Source: an uncultured Rhodospirillales bacterium (lineage in GTDB: Bacteria > Pseudomonadota > Alphaproteobacteria > Azospirillales > Azospirillaceae). From it: a stretch of 39,902 nucleotides of DNA. A program made the translations under genes and the position numbers. Location: contig CAIOBP010000103.1 in NCBI GenBank assembly GCA_903856295.1, positions 1 to 39,902 of the forward strand. The letters are read 5' to 3'. Numbering within the stretch: position 1 is the stretch's first letter; the number at the start of each line of letters is the position of its first letter. This document shows, piece after piece, positions 32,667-39,902 of this stretch. The notes under the pieces were generated by a model that did no database searches, was not told where the DNA came from, and was given only the letters and a program-made list of their open reading frames with translations.

Positions 32667-33368
32667 ATGTCGCAACGAGACTGGAAAGCAATCTGGGGCA
32701 GCAAGGAACTCGGTCCGGATCAAGGTCCGACCCTGGCGCGGCTGATTGCGGTCGACGGCTTCTCGTCCGAGTTCGGACGCGTGGACGGGGTTGGCCCGTG
32801 GCTGGACTATGTCGAGATGCAGGCGCAGCGCCTGGGCGTGGCGCCAGGCGACTCGCTGTATGAGGTCGGGTGCGGCGGCGGCGCCTTCCTCTATCCCTTT
32901 TGGCAGCGGGGCCACCGCGTCGCCGGGGCCGACCAGGCCGCCAACCTGATTGCCATCGCCCGACAGGCCATGCCCGGCGCCGCGCTGCAATCCCTGGAGG
33001 CGCGGGACATTCCAAGGCGGGAGCCCGCCGACATCGTCGTGTCCAACGGCGTGTTCCTGTACTTTCCGGACGAGGACTATGCCGCCACGGTGCTCCGGGC
33101 CATGGTGGCCAAGGCCCGGAAAAGCGTCGGAGTTTTCGATGTCTGCGATCTCGCCACCAAGGCGGAGGCGATTGCCGCGCGCAAGGCGGTGATGGGCGAG
33201 GCGGACTACGAGGCGCGCTATCGCGGGTTGGATCATCTCTATCTCGACCGGCGCTGGTTCTTCCGTTCTCTTGAAGACCTTCCGGTACGGGTCGAGATCG
33301 CCGACCAGTCCCTGGAGGGTTACGGCAACAATCAATACCGCTTCAACGTTTACATTCACCTGAGGTGA
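32667..33368 (+). CDS. Class I SAM-dependent methyltransferase, 233 aa
   Basis: A soluble Rossmann-fold methyltransferase. Motif I is LYEVGCGGGAFLYPF (about residues 66-80), followed by the acidic residue of motif II in VAGADQAANLIAIARQ, ARDIP, and VVSNGVFLYFPDEDYA as motif IV. The substrate cannot be read from the sequence. ATG 32667 has GGGAA about 6 bases upstream; an ATG two codons earlier is equally in frame. The next gene (ATP-grasp/SET/GapR-like) follows after 39 bases on the same strand, which makes a two-gene operon likely and suggests that both modify the same product. A short stem (TCCGG/CCGGA, 32578-32593) with TTTTTT after it lies in the leader and might attenuate transcription. 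Confidence 0.9.
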   Translation: MSQRDWKAIWGSKELGPDQGPTLARLIAVDGFSSEFGRVDGVGPWLDYVEMQAQRLGVAPGDSLYEVGCGGGAFLYPFWQRGHRVAGADQAANLIAIARQAMPGAALQSLEARDIPRREPADIVVSNGVFLYFPDEDYAATVLRAMVAKARKSVGVFDVCDLATKAEAIAARKAVMGEADYEARYRGLDHLYLDRRWFFRSLEDLPVRVEIADQSLEGYGNNQYRFNVYIHLR

Positions 33369-33407
33369 TGCCGGAAAATACCTTCATGCTCTCACCGGGC
33401 TTAGCTT

Positions 33408-35066
33408 ATGAAAATCTGCGTTCTGTATTCAGCTTACGACCATTCCGACTCACCCTTGAAAGACTGTGACTCGCCTCTGGATATTCTGCCCCATCTCTCC
33501 GGTCATGAGGTCGAAGTTGCCGGGATTCACAAGGCGACCGCGGTCCGGCAAGTCCGAAAACTGGCGGACTCCGGCTTCGATGTCTTCATCAATCTCTGCG
33601 ACGGCGCCTGGGATGAAGATCGCGCCGGCATCGAGGTCGTCGATGCCCTGGAACGCTTGCGCCTGCCCTTCACCGGCGCGGCCTCGGAATTTTACGAGCC
33701 GAGCCGGGAGGCGATGAAACGGGTCTGTCATTTTCATGGACTGGCCACCCCGGCCTATCGCTTCGCCAGGGATGCCGGCGGCATTGCCGAGGCGGCGGCA
33801 AACCTGCGCTTCCCTTTGATCGTCAAGCATCCCTCCAGCTATTCCAGCATCGGCATGACCAAAGCCTCCCGCGTCACGACGGGGGAAGACCTGCATCGCG
33901 AAGCCGCCCGATTCATCGGGCAGTTTGGCGAAGTCTTGATCGAAGAGTTCATCGAAGGCCGTGAATACACGGTTCTGGTCGTGGAAAATGCCGACGATCC
34001 CCTCAACCCGGTGGTTTTCGATGCGCTCGCGTACCAGTTTCCTCCCGGAGAGACATTCAAACACTATGACCTGAAATGGATTGATTACAACGACGTCAGC
34101 GCCGGTCGCTGTGATGATGACGACCTGAACGACCGGTTGCAGGCCATCTCATCGAAGTTTTTCCTGGGCTTGAACGGCTCCGGATATGGCCGCTGCGACA
34201 TACGGGTCGACGCCCGGGGCGTGCCATATCTGCTTGAGATCAATCCGAATTGCGGTATTTTTTACGCGCAGGACAACGCCGGCAGCGCCGACCTTATTTT
34301 GCTCAACCATCCCCAGGGTTACCAGAAATTCCTCTCACTGATTCTGAAGGCCGCGCAACGGCGGGTCCGGCAGCGCACTTGGGAGGTCAAGTTCGGTGAA
34401 AAAAGCCGATATGGTCTCCACGCCATCCGCGACATTGCACCCGGAGACCTGATCGAGGCCTTCGAAGAGCAGCCGCATGTTCTGGTGAGCCGCTCCCATG
34501 TCGAAAAGACTTGGGGTGCTTTCGAGAAAGACTGGTTCAGCCGCCACGCTTATCCTTTGACCGAAGATGTCTGGGTCATTTTGAGCAAGCGCCCGGAGGA
34601 CTGGAAGCCGATCAATCACGCCGGCGATCCGACCGCCCGGCTCGATGGATTGAATGTCGTCGCCCGTCGGCACATCGCGCGGGGCGAGGAGATCACTCTG
34701 GCCTTCCCGCCAACACCACTTGCCTGCGAAAAAGCCGCGTTCTATACCCCACGCGCACATCACGCGAACGAGGCGGACATGGAAGCCCACGGACAAACCA
34801 CAGACAAACTCAAATCCTATGTCGAGCGGCTGGAAAGACTCCAGGACGAGGTCGACGCCCTGAAGGACAGTATCAAGGACCTGCGGACTGAAATCAAAAA
34901 TGACGGCTTCAATGTCAAGGCCGTGGAGCGGATCGTCGCCTTTCGCCGCAAGGATGGCACCGCGGACAAGGAAGCGGAATTCATCAACGATGTCATCCTT
35001 TATGCCAGCGTGACCGGCACTCCGCTCGATATCGCCGCGCCAGACGAGGGCGCCGCGTCCTCCTGA
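33408..35066 (+). CDS. Three-domain protein: ATP-grasp ligase, SET domain, GapR/DUF2312-like domain, 552 aa
   Basis: Residues 1-315 are a D-Ala-D-Ala-ligase-like ATP-grasp enzyme: FINLCDGAWDEDRAGIEVVDALE and LPFTGA at the front, the nucleotide lysine in FPLIVKHPSSYSSIGM (Lys140), IEEFIEGREYTVLV, and metal ligands in YLLEINPNCGIF (Glu277, Asn279). Such enzymes join a carboxylate to an amine using ATP. Residues 323-435 match a SET methyltransferase fold: SRYGLHAIRDIAPGDLIEAF, INHAGDPTA in place of NHSCxPN, and VVARRHIARGEEITLAF, where Phe433 replaces the usual catalytic Tyr. Residues 463-540 match the DNA-binding protein GapR (DUF2312): DKLKSYVERLERLQDEVDAL, IKDLRTEIKNDGFNVKAVER, IVAFRRKDG. No ribosome binding site stands out at ATG 33408. 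Met458 (34779) could start a separate GapR-like protein. The terminator is at 35105. Confidence 0.85.
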   Translation: MKICVLYSAYDHSDSPLKDCDSPLDILPHLSGHEVEVAGIHKATAVRQVRKLADSGFDVFINLCDGAWDEDRAGIEVVDALERLRLPFTGAASEFYEPSREAMKRVCHFHGLATPAYRFARDAGGIAEAAANLRFPLIVKHPSSYSSIGMTKASRVTTGEDLHREAARFIGQFGEVLIEEFIEGREYTVLVVENADDPLNPVVFDALAYQFPPGETFKHYDLKWIDYNDVSAGRCDDDDLNDRLQAISSKFFLGLNGSGYGRCDIRVDARGVPYLLEINPNCGIFYAQDNAGSADLILLNHPQGYQKFLSLILKAAQRRVRQRTWEVKFGEKSRYGLHAIRDIAPGDLIEAFEEQPHVLVSRSHVEKTWGAFEKDWFSRHAYPLTEDVWVILSKRPEDWKPINHAGDPTARLDGLNVVARRHIARGEEITLAFPPTPLACEKAAFYTPRAHHANEADMEAHGQTTDKLKSYVERLERLQDEVDALKDSIKDLRTEIKNDGFNVKAVERIVAFRRKDGTADKEAEFINDVILYASVTGTPLDIAAPDEGAASS

Positions 35067-35104
35067 CGGGAAAAGCCCCCTTCACCTTCCCGACAAGACC
35101 ATCT

Positions 35105-35139
35105 CCCGCTGATGAAACCTCGTCAGCGGGCTTTTCTTT
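35105..35139 (+). terminator. Rho-independent terminator after the ATP-grasp/SET/GapR-like gene
   Basis: CCCGCTGA (35105-35112) pairs with TCAGCGGG (35123-35130) as a perfect 8-bp stem, followed by CTTTTCTTT. Stem and loop are almost the same sequence as the hairpin after groEL. Confidence 0.85.
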
Positions 35140-35175
35140 GCCGGCGCCGCACGAACAACCCTTCCAATCATCCCC

Positions 35176-35310
35176 AGTCCACACAAATACAATAAATTAA
35201 CCATCACAGTAATAATTATAGTTAATTACCATTATGAATATAACTCCCTTAAGATATCCTGGACAAACAGGCGTTCATTAATTTTTTCATTGACACTCGA
35301 CTGAATGCAT
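35176..35310. other. AT-rich spacer
   Basis: Within the 320-base gap 35067-35386, this stretch is strikingly AT-rich for the window, with repeated AATTA-type motifs (ATAAATTAACC, TAGTTAATTACC, CATTAATTTTTT). Two TTGACA hexamers follow at 35290-35295 and 35334-35339, but neither has a convincing -10 sequence at 16-18 bases. It is probably the regulatory region of the next gene or a site for nucleoid proteins; no gene is seen. Confidence 0.5.
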
Positions 35311-35386
35311 ATCAAAAATGTTCCGCGCCGTGCTTGACATCACGAGAGATTGACGGACACAGCCTCATCTTCCTTTAGCTTCAACA

Positions 35387-35614
35387 GTGTTATCGGATCG
35401 GCCTGTGGACGCTACAACCAGATGCATGATCGAAGACGCCTATCACGAGGCGTTCGCCGAGGCGGTTTCGCGGGGAGGCAGCCTGCTCACCGCTCATAAA
35501 GAAGCCATCATCGCCGCCGGCATGCTGCTCTCGGCCCTCATCGGCCTTGAGGACGAGGAGGCGAAGACTTCGGTGATCGCCCTCAATCTGCGCCCGCTCA
35601 CCGGCCGGGAGTGA
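35387..35614 (+). CDS. Small hypothetical protein, 75 aa
   Basis: The family is not recognised. The protein is largely helical: MIEDAYHEAFAEAVSRGGS, then LLTAHKEAIIAAGMLLSALI, then an acidic turn (GLEDEEA) and a final strand-like part (KTSVIALNLRP). The middle helix is amphipathic rather than clearly membrane-spanning. GTG at 35387 is the earliest start; GTG 35405 and ATG 35426 are alternatives, and none has a good ribosome binding site, so the N-terminus is uncertain. It is preceded by the AT-rich spacer and followed by the NDUFAF5-like methyltransferase gene on the same strand after about 50 bases. Confidence 0.55.
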   Translation: MLSDRPVDATTRCMIEDAYHEAFAEAVSRGGSLLTAHKEAIIAAGMLLSALIGLEDEEAKTSVIALNLRPLTGRE

Positions 35615-35667
35615 CGACCGGTGCCTGAACGCTTGCCGGCCGGCGCTTCCGGATTCTACAGTCGGCC

Positions 35668-36516
35668 ATGACCGAGCCGCCTTCCTCCATGACCGTGTTC
35701 GACCGCGCGCTGGTGCGCCGCCGTCGCGACCGCGCCGCCGCCGGCTTCGCCGGCCACGACTTTCTGTTCGCCGAAATCGCGGAGAATCTGGTCGAGCGAC
35801 TACAACTGGTGCGCCGGAGCTTTCCCCGCGCCCTCGACCTTGGCTGCCGCGACGGCGCCGCCGGCCGGCGGGCTGCCGCGGCCAAGGGCGTCGACCTCCT
35901 GGTCTCGTGCGACCTGTCGGGCGCGCTGGCCGCCCGCGCCGCCGGTCTCGCGGTGATCGCCGACGAAGAGGCCCTGCCCTTCACCGAATCGAGCTTCGAT
36001 CTGGTGCTGTCCAATCTCAGCCTGCACTGGGTCAACGATCTGCCGGGGGCGCTGATCCAGATCCGCCGGCTGCTGCGCCCCGAAGGCTTCTTCCTCGGCG
36101 CGATGCTCGGGGGCGAGACCCTGAAGGAGTTGCGCCAGTGCCTGTTCGAGGCCGAACTCGCGATCACCGGCGGCGCCGCGCCGCGCCTCTCGCCCTTCGC
36201 CACCCTGGCCGATGCCGGGCAGTTGATGCGCCGGGCCGGCTTCGCGCTTCCGGTCGCCGATGTCGAAACCATCACCGTGACCTACGCCGACATCTTCAGG
36301 CTGATGGCCGATCTGCGCGGCATGGGCGAGACCAGCGCCCTGCTGACCCGGCCGCGCGCGCCGCTGCGCCGCTCGGTGCTGCTGGAAGCCGCCCGGCGCT
36401 ATTCCGAGAGCTTTGCCGAGCCCGGCGGCCGCCTGCCCGCGACCTTCCAGATTCTCCATGTCGCCGGTTGGGCGCCCGAGCCCGCGCCACCATCAACGGC
36501 CCTCGAGTTTCCCTGA
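35668..36516 (+). CDS. NDUFAF5/BioC-like SAM-dependent methyltransferase-fold protein, 282 aa
   Basis: It begins with the signature VFDRALVRRRRDRAAAGFAG HDFL, typical of alphaproteobacterial relatives of mitochondrial NDUFAF5. The SAM fold is visible in ALDLGCRDGAAGR (motif I), VSCDLSG, ALPFTESSFDLVLSNLSLHW and LLRPEGFFLGAMLGGETLKEL. The C-terminal region with TVTYADIFRLMADLRGMGE is shared with NDUFAF5 and BioC. In mitochondria NDUFAF5 hydroxylates an arginine of a complex I subunit; BioC methylates malonyl-ACP in biotin synthesis. The start signature favours the NDUFAF5 branch, so a role in complex I assembly is the better guess. ATG 35668 is used; ATG 35689 is possible. Confidence 0.85.
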   Translation: MTEPPSSMTVFDRALVRRRRDRAAAGFAGHDFLFAEIAENLVERLQLVRRSFPRALDLGCRDGAAGRRAAAAKGVDLLVSCDLSGALAARAAGLAVIADEEALPFTESSFDLVLSNLSLHWVNDLPGALIQIRRLLRPEGFFLGAMLGGETLKELRQCLFEAELAITGGAAPRLSPFATLADAGQLMRRAGFALPVADVETITVTYADIFRLMADLRGMGETSALLTRPRAPLRRSVLLEAARRYSESFAEPGGRLPATFQILHVAGWAPEPAPPSTALEFP

Positions 36517-36576
36517 TGGTTTGGGGCCGACTGTGATATATATCCCTGCTTTGGACTTTCAGCGAAACGGACAGCA

Positions 36577-39018
36577 ATGGTCAGGCTGGCGACCACCCTT
36601 CTCATCATCGCCGGCGCCGGGCTGGTCGGCCTGTATTATTTCTACGACCAGTACAGCGGCGAACTTCCCGACTACTACCGGCTGTCCGATTACCGGCCGC
36701 CGACGGTCACCCGCGTCCATGCCGGGGACGGCCGGATTCTCGCCGAGTTCGCCTCCGAGCGCCGGGTGTTCATTCCGATCGAGGCGATGCCCAAGCGCCT
36801 GCTCCATGCGTTCCTCTCGGCCGAGGACAAGAATTTCTACACGCATCCCGGCGTCGACATGCTGGGCATCCTGCGCGCCTCGCTATCCAACCTCGCTCAC
36901 ATGGGCGACGATCACCGGCCCAAGGGCGCCTCGACCATCACCCAGCAGGTGGCCAAGAATTTCCTGCTGACCAACGAAGTCTCGTACAGCCGCAAGATCA
37001 AGGAGGCGATTCTCGCCCTGCGCATCGAACAGGCGCTGTCGAAAGATCGCATTCTCGAGCTGTATCTCAACGAAATCTACCTGGGCAACCGCTCCTACGG
37101 CGTCGCGGCGGCGGCGCTCAATTACTTCAACAAGTCGCTCGACGAACTCACGATCTCGGAATGCGCCTTTCTCGCCGCCCTGCCCAAGGCGCCCAACACC
37201 TACGGCGCCGAACGCCAGCACAAGGCGGCGCTGTCCCGGCGCGACTGGGTGATCGGACGGATGGCCGAAGACGGCGCGATCAGCGCCACCGAGGCGAAAA
37301 CCGCGATCGCCGCGCCCCTGACCATCCGTCACCGCACCGCCACCGAGCAGGTCACCGCCGACTATTACGCCGAGGAGGTGCGGCGCGAACTCTCCAAGCA
37401 CTTCGGCGACAAGCAGCTTTATGAGGGCGGGCTCTCGGTGCGCACGCCGATGAACCCGGCCCTGCAGGAGATCGCCGACCGGGCGCTGCGCGGCGGGCTC
37501 GCCGCCTATGACCACCGTCATGGCTGGCATGGCACCCTGACCCGGCTGCCCACCCTCGCCTCCTGGCCGGAAAAGCTCGCCGTGGTGCCGATTCCCAAGG
37601 GCAGCGAAAAGTGGCGGCCGGCAGTGGTGCTGGAAACCGGCAAGGAGTCCATGACCATCGGCTTCGTCAATTCCCTGACCGGGCGCGTGCCCTTCTCGGA
37701 AATGAAATGGATGCGCCCGGCCCTCGAGGACGGCGCCACCGGCTCCGAACCCCGGAAGCCCGCCGACGTCTTCCAGCCCGGTGACGTCCTCCTGGTCGAG
37801 GCGCTGGGCTCCGGCGAGACGTACAGCCCGCGTCAGGTGCCGAAAATCCAGGGCGGGCTGGTGGCCATGGACCCGCATACCGGCCGGGTGCTGGCCATGA
37901 GCGGCGGCTACAGCGCCTCGATGAGCCAGTTCAACCGCGCGACTCAGGCGATGCGCCAGCCGGGATCGGCCTTCAAGCCCTTCGTCTACCTCACCGCCCT
38001 CGACAATGGCTTCACCCCCTCGTCGCTGATCATGGACGCGCCCTTCGAATACAATCCCGGCCGTGGTCAGCCGGTCTGGCGCCCCGAGAATTACCGTCAG
38101 GATTATCTCGGCGCGGCACCGCTCCGGCAAGGCATCGAAAAATCGCGCAATCTCATGACCGTGCGGCTGGCCGATCACATCGGCATGGACAAGGTCAAGG
38201 CCACGGTGGAAAAGTTCGGCATCATCGATAATTTCCAGCCCTATCTGCCGATGGTGCTGGGCGCCGGCGAAACCACGGTGCTGCGCCTGACCACCGCCTA
38301 TGCCATGCTGGTCAATGGCGGCAAGCGGGTGAAGCCGGCCTTCATCGACCGCGTGCAGGACCGCGCCGGCAAGACCCTCTACCGTCACGACGAACGCCCT
38401 TGCGCGAATTGCCAGGGCGCAAGCTGGATCCGCGGCCTCGCCACCCCCGCCGTGCCCGACACCCGCGAGCAGATCGAAGACCCGCGCACCTGCTATCAGA
38501 TCGTCAACATCATGACCGGTGTGGTTCAGCGCGGCACGGCGGCACGGCTGGCGTCACTTGGCCGCCCGATGGGTGGCAAGACCGGCACCACCAATGATAG
38601 CAACGACGTCTGGTTCGTCGGCTTCACCCCGGACCTGGTGATCGGCCTCTATGTCGGCTTCGATCAGCCCCAGTCGCTGGGCGGCTCGGAAACCGGCGGC
38701 TCGACGGCGGTGCCGATCTTCCAGCAGATCATCACCGAGGCGCTCAAGGGCAAGCCGGCCCAACCCTTCCGGGTGCCGCCGGGCGTACGCTTGGTGCGCG
38801 TCGACCCGACGACCGGACGCCCGGCCGACCCCGGCGACCGCAAGGCGATCTGGGAGGCCTTCCTGCCCGGCACCGAACCCGGCTCCGAGCCGGAAACCGT
38901 GCTCGGCGACCGGCCCGCCGTCGCCAACGAATACCTGGAGGATCCCGCCGGCCCCGCCGGGTCCAGCAATTACCAGGATCCCGTCGGCTCCACCGGCACC
39001 GGCGGCGGTCTCTACTGA
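36577..39018 (+). CDS. mrcA: Penicillin-binding protein 1A (bifunctional transglycosylase/transpeptidase), 813 aa
   Basis: Class A penicillin-binding protein that polymerises and cross-links peptidoglycan at the periplasmic face. One N-terminal membrane helix (about 5-23) anchors it. The glycosyltransferase domain (GT51) has AEDKNFYTHPGVD (catalytic Glu83), GASTITQQVAKNFLL and the KIKEAILALRIEQALSKDRILELYLN segment in parts. The transpeptidase domain has SAFK (Ser464, Lys467), SRN (Ser523-Asn525) and KTGTT (Lys668). Between them lies an OB-like insertion typical of PBP1A. Length is usual. The tail is rich in Pro, Gly and Ser (SSNYQDPVGSTGTGGG). It starts 60 bases after the methyltransferase gene; its stop overlaps the convergent last gene by 7 bases. 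Confidence 0.97.
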   Translation: MVRLATTLLIIAGAGLVGLYYFYDQYSGELPDYYRLSDYRPPTVTRVHAGDGRILAEFASERRVFIPIEAMPKRLLHAFLSAEDKNFYTHPGVDMLGILRASLSNLAHMGDDHRPKGASTITQQVAKNFLLTNEVSYSRKIKEAILALRIEQALSKDRILELYLNEIYLGNRSYGVAAAALNYFNKSLDELTISECAFLAALPKAPNTYGAERQHKAALSRRDWVIGRMAEDGAISATEAKTAIAAPLTIRHRTATEQVTADYYAEEVRRELSKHFGDKQLYEGGLSVRTPMNPALQEIADRALRGGLAAYDHRHGWHGTLTRLPTLASWPEKLAVVPIPKGSEKWRPAVVLETGKESMTIGFVNSLTGRVPFSEMKWMRPALEDGATGSEPRKPADVFQPGDVLLVEALGSGETYSPRQVPKIQGGLVAMDPHTGRVLAMSGGYSASMSQFNRATQAMRQPGSAFKPFVYLTALDNGFTPSSLIMDAPFEYNPGRGQPVWRPENYRQDYLGAAPLRQGIEKSRNLMTVRLADHIGMDKVKATVEKFGIIDNFQPYLPMVLGAGETTVLRLTTAYAMLVNGGKRVKPAFIDRVQDRAGKTLYRHDERPCANCQGASWIRGLATPAVPDTREQIEDPRTCYQIVNIMTGVVQRGTAARLASLGRPMGGKTGTTNDSNDVWFVGFTPDLVIGLYVGFDQPQSLGGSETGGSTAVPIFQQIITEALKGKPAQPFRVPPGVRLVRVDPTTGRPADPGDRKAIWEAFLPGTEPGSEPETVLGDRPAVANEYLEDPAGPAGSSNYQDPVGSTGTGGGLY

Positions 39019-39797
39019 CCGTTCCCGGAGGGCGGGAGGACCCAGCCCCCGACCCGGTGCGCGACGTCGTAGTCGGGGGACTCCTCGGGACGCGGCGCGA
39101 TATCCCACCGCCATTCGGCGTCGGGCGGCGCGATATCGGCGCCGTGCAGCAGGGGCTCGCGCTCAAGCACGCGCCCGTCATCGAGATACAGGCGCTCGAA
39201 ATCGCTGATCAGGCACGAGACCGGCGCCAGCGCCCGCAAGCCCTCCAGGTGGCGTTCGATCAGGGCGCGGGCGAAGCCGTCCAGCGCCTCCGGGGCGTGA
39301 TGTTTTTCCAGAGTCCAGAGCGGAAACAACGGCAACTGCGACAGCAGATTGGCCGAAACCGCGAAATCGAAGCGCTGGCCGGCGAGCGGCAGCGGCGGCA
39401 AATCGGGCAACCGGGAGCGCTCGCCCGCCGATAGCGCCGCCAGCACCCCGGTGACATCGGCCTCGACCAACCGGAGCCCGGAGCGGCGCCACAACCGCAG
39501 GCGTTCGGGCAGGCCGTGAACGGCATCGACCAGCACGACCTCGCCGAAGCGCGCGGCGAGTGCCTCCAGCGGCACGTCGAACAGACAGCCCGAGCCCAGC
39601 ACCACCGCCCGCCCGCCCTCGGGCGCCACAGCGGCGGCGGCGGTAACGAAGCGCCGGCAGGCCTCGAGATGGGGCGCCCAGGCCGCGCGGTGACGGCGAT
39701 GACGGGCGCGCAAACTCACCGCCTGATGCATCAGCCCCAGCCGCCGCGCCCAACGGGGACACGGGGTCAGCAGATATTCCAGGGCCTCCGCCAGCAC
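39012..39797 (-). CDS. Hypothetical Rossmann-fold (methyltransferase-like) protein, 261 aa
   Basis: GTG 39797 is chosen because AAGGGAGGGG lies about 7 bases upstream; the longer reading to 39893 runs through a hairpin-repeat block. The protein shows a nucleotide-binding start (GGRAVVLGSGCLFDVPLEAL), an acidic residue at the next strand end (EVVLVDAVHG), and VEADVTG and FDFAVSANLLSQLPLFPLW, resembling motifs I, II and IV of class I methyltransferases. The basic N-terminal region (SLRARHRRHRAAWAPHLEAC) is characteristic but I cannot tie it to a named family. Substrate is unknown. It converges on the PBP1A gene with a 7-base overlap. Confidence 0.75.
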   Translation of the reverse strand: MLAEALEYLLTPCPRWARRLGLMHQAVSLRARHRRHRAAWAPHLEACRRFVTAAAAVAPEGGRAVVLGSGCLFDVPLEALAARFGEVVLVDAVHGLPERLRLWRRSGLRLVEADVTGVLAALSAGERSRLPDLPPLPLAGQRFDFAVSANLLSQLPLFPLWTLEKHHAPEALDGFARALIERHLEGLRALAPVSCLISDFERLYLDDGRVLEREPLLHGADIAPPDAEWRWDIAPRPEESPDYDVAHRVGGWVLPPSGNGQ

Positions 39798-39825
39798 GAA
39801 CCGCCCCTCCCTTGCGCCGCAACCC

Positions 39826-39880
39826 CGAAACCGGTTTCCAAAGGCCCCCGGCCTTTGGTCGGTCCAGGGCGACGCCCTGG
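39826..39880. repeat. Cluster of palindromes/hairpins upstream of the last gene
   Basis: Three dyads follow each other: GAAACCGGTTTC (39826-39837); CCAAAGGCC-CCC-GGCCTTTGG (39838-39858), a 9-bp stem; and CCAGGGC-GAC-GCCCTGG (39864-39880), a 7-bp stem. This has the look of a dispersed intergenic repeat unit. From memory, similar GGCCTTTGG and CCAGGGC-GCCCTGG units occur in Rhodospirillales genomes. Confidence 0.65.
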
Positions 39881-39902
39881 TCGCCGAAGGCAACTTAGCC
39901 CC

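Noticed and set aside
35290-35362. Two TTGACA hexamers as promoters of the 75-aa gene
   Set aside because: Neither has a -10-like sequence at 15-19 bases distance.

Overview
The window is GC-rich chromosomal DNA. It most likely comes from an alphaproteobacterium of the Rhodospirillales type. The pointers are a groES-groEL operon behind a CIRCE element, an NDUFAF5-like methyltransferase, a GapR/DUF2312-type domain, a complete kdpFABC operon and many long hybrid sensor kinases. This placement is an inference from gene content and composition; no species is claimed.

Region 1 (1-8.3 kb) is accessory in character. It starts with the 3' end of an IS256/mutator-type transposase. Unrecognised genes follow: a large membrane protein, a second membrane protein split by an apparent frameshift, two small hypothetical proteins, a PcfJ-domain protein of the type known from conjugative elements, and a 79-residue protein. 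A stretch of about 700 bases with a decayed gene and direct repeats leads to a tRNA-Thr(CGT). Next comes a 40-residue membrane protein with a strong promoter and ribosome binding site.

Region 2 (8.25-16.8 kb, all minus strand) holds groES-groEL with CIRCE and the potassium-uptake operon: a conserved small ORF, then kdpF-kdpA-kdpB-kdpC, then a kdpD-like kinase that lacks the entire cytosolic N-terminal KdpD/Usp part. No kdpE is present, although a sequence resembling the KdpE-binding T-tract lies upstream of the operon.

Region 3 (16.9-32.5 kb) is a signalling block. On the plus strand are a hybrid kinase with a membrane sensor built from three repeats, a FliG-C-like protein, a PAS/LOV-like soluble kinase, a protein of unknown function and a single-domain response regulator. 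On the minus strand is an operon of REC-Hpt protein, a newly noticed 43-residue membrane peptide, and two tandem hybrid kinases with REC and Hpt domains that are clearly paralogues. Counting KdpD, the window has five histidine kinases and no response regulator with a DNA-binding domain.

Region 4 (32.6-35.1 kb) is the most unusual part. A SAM methyltransferase is followed by a 552-residue protein combining a D-Ala-D-Ala-ligase-like ATP-grasp enzyme, a SET domain and a C-terminal GapR/DUF2312-like domain, closed by a strong terminator. I regard this pair as the best candidate for an undescribed system.

Region 5 (35.1-39.9 kb) returns to core genes: an AT-rich spacer, a small hypothetical protein, an NDUFAF5-like methyltransferase, penicillin-binding protein 1A and a convergent Rossmann-type hypothetical protein preceded by a cluster of hairpin repeats.
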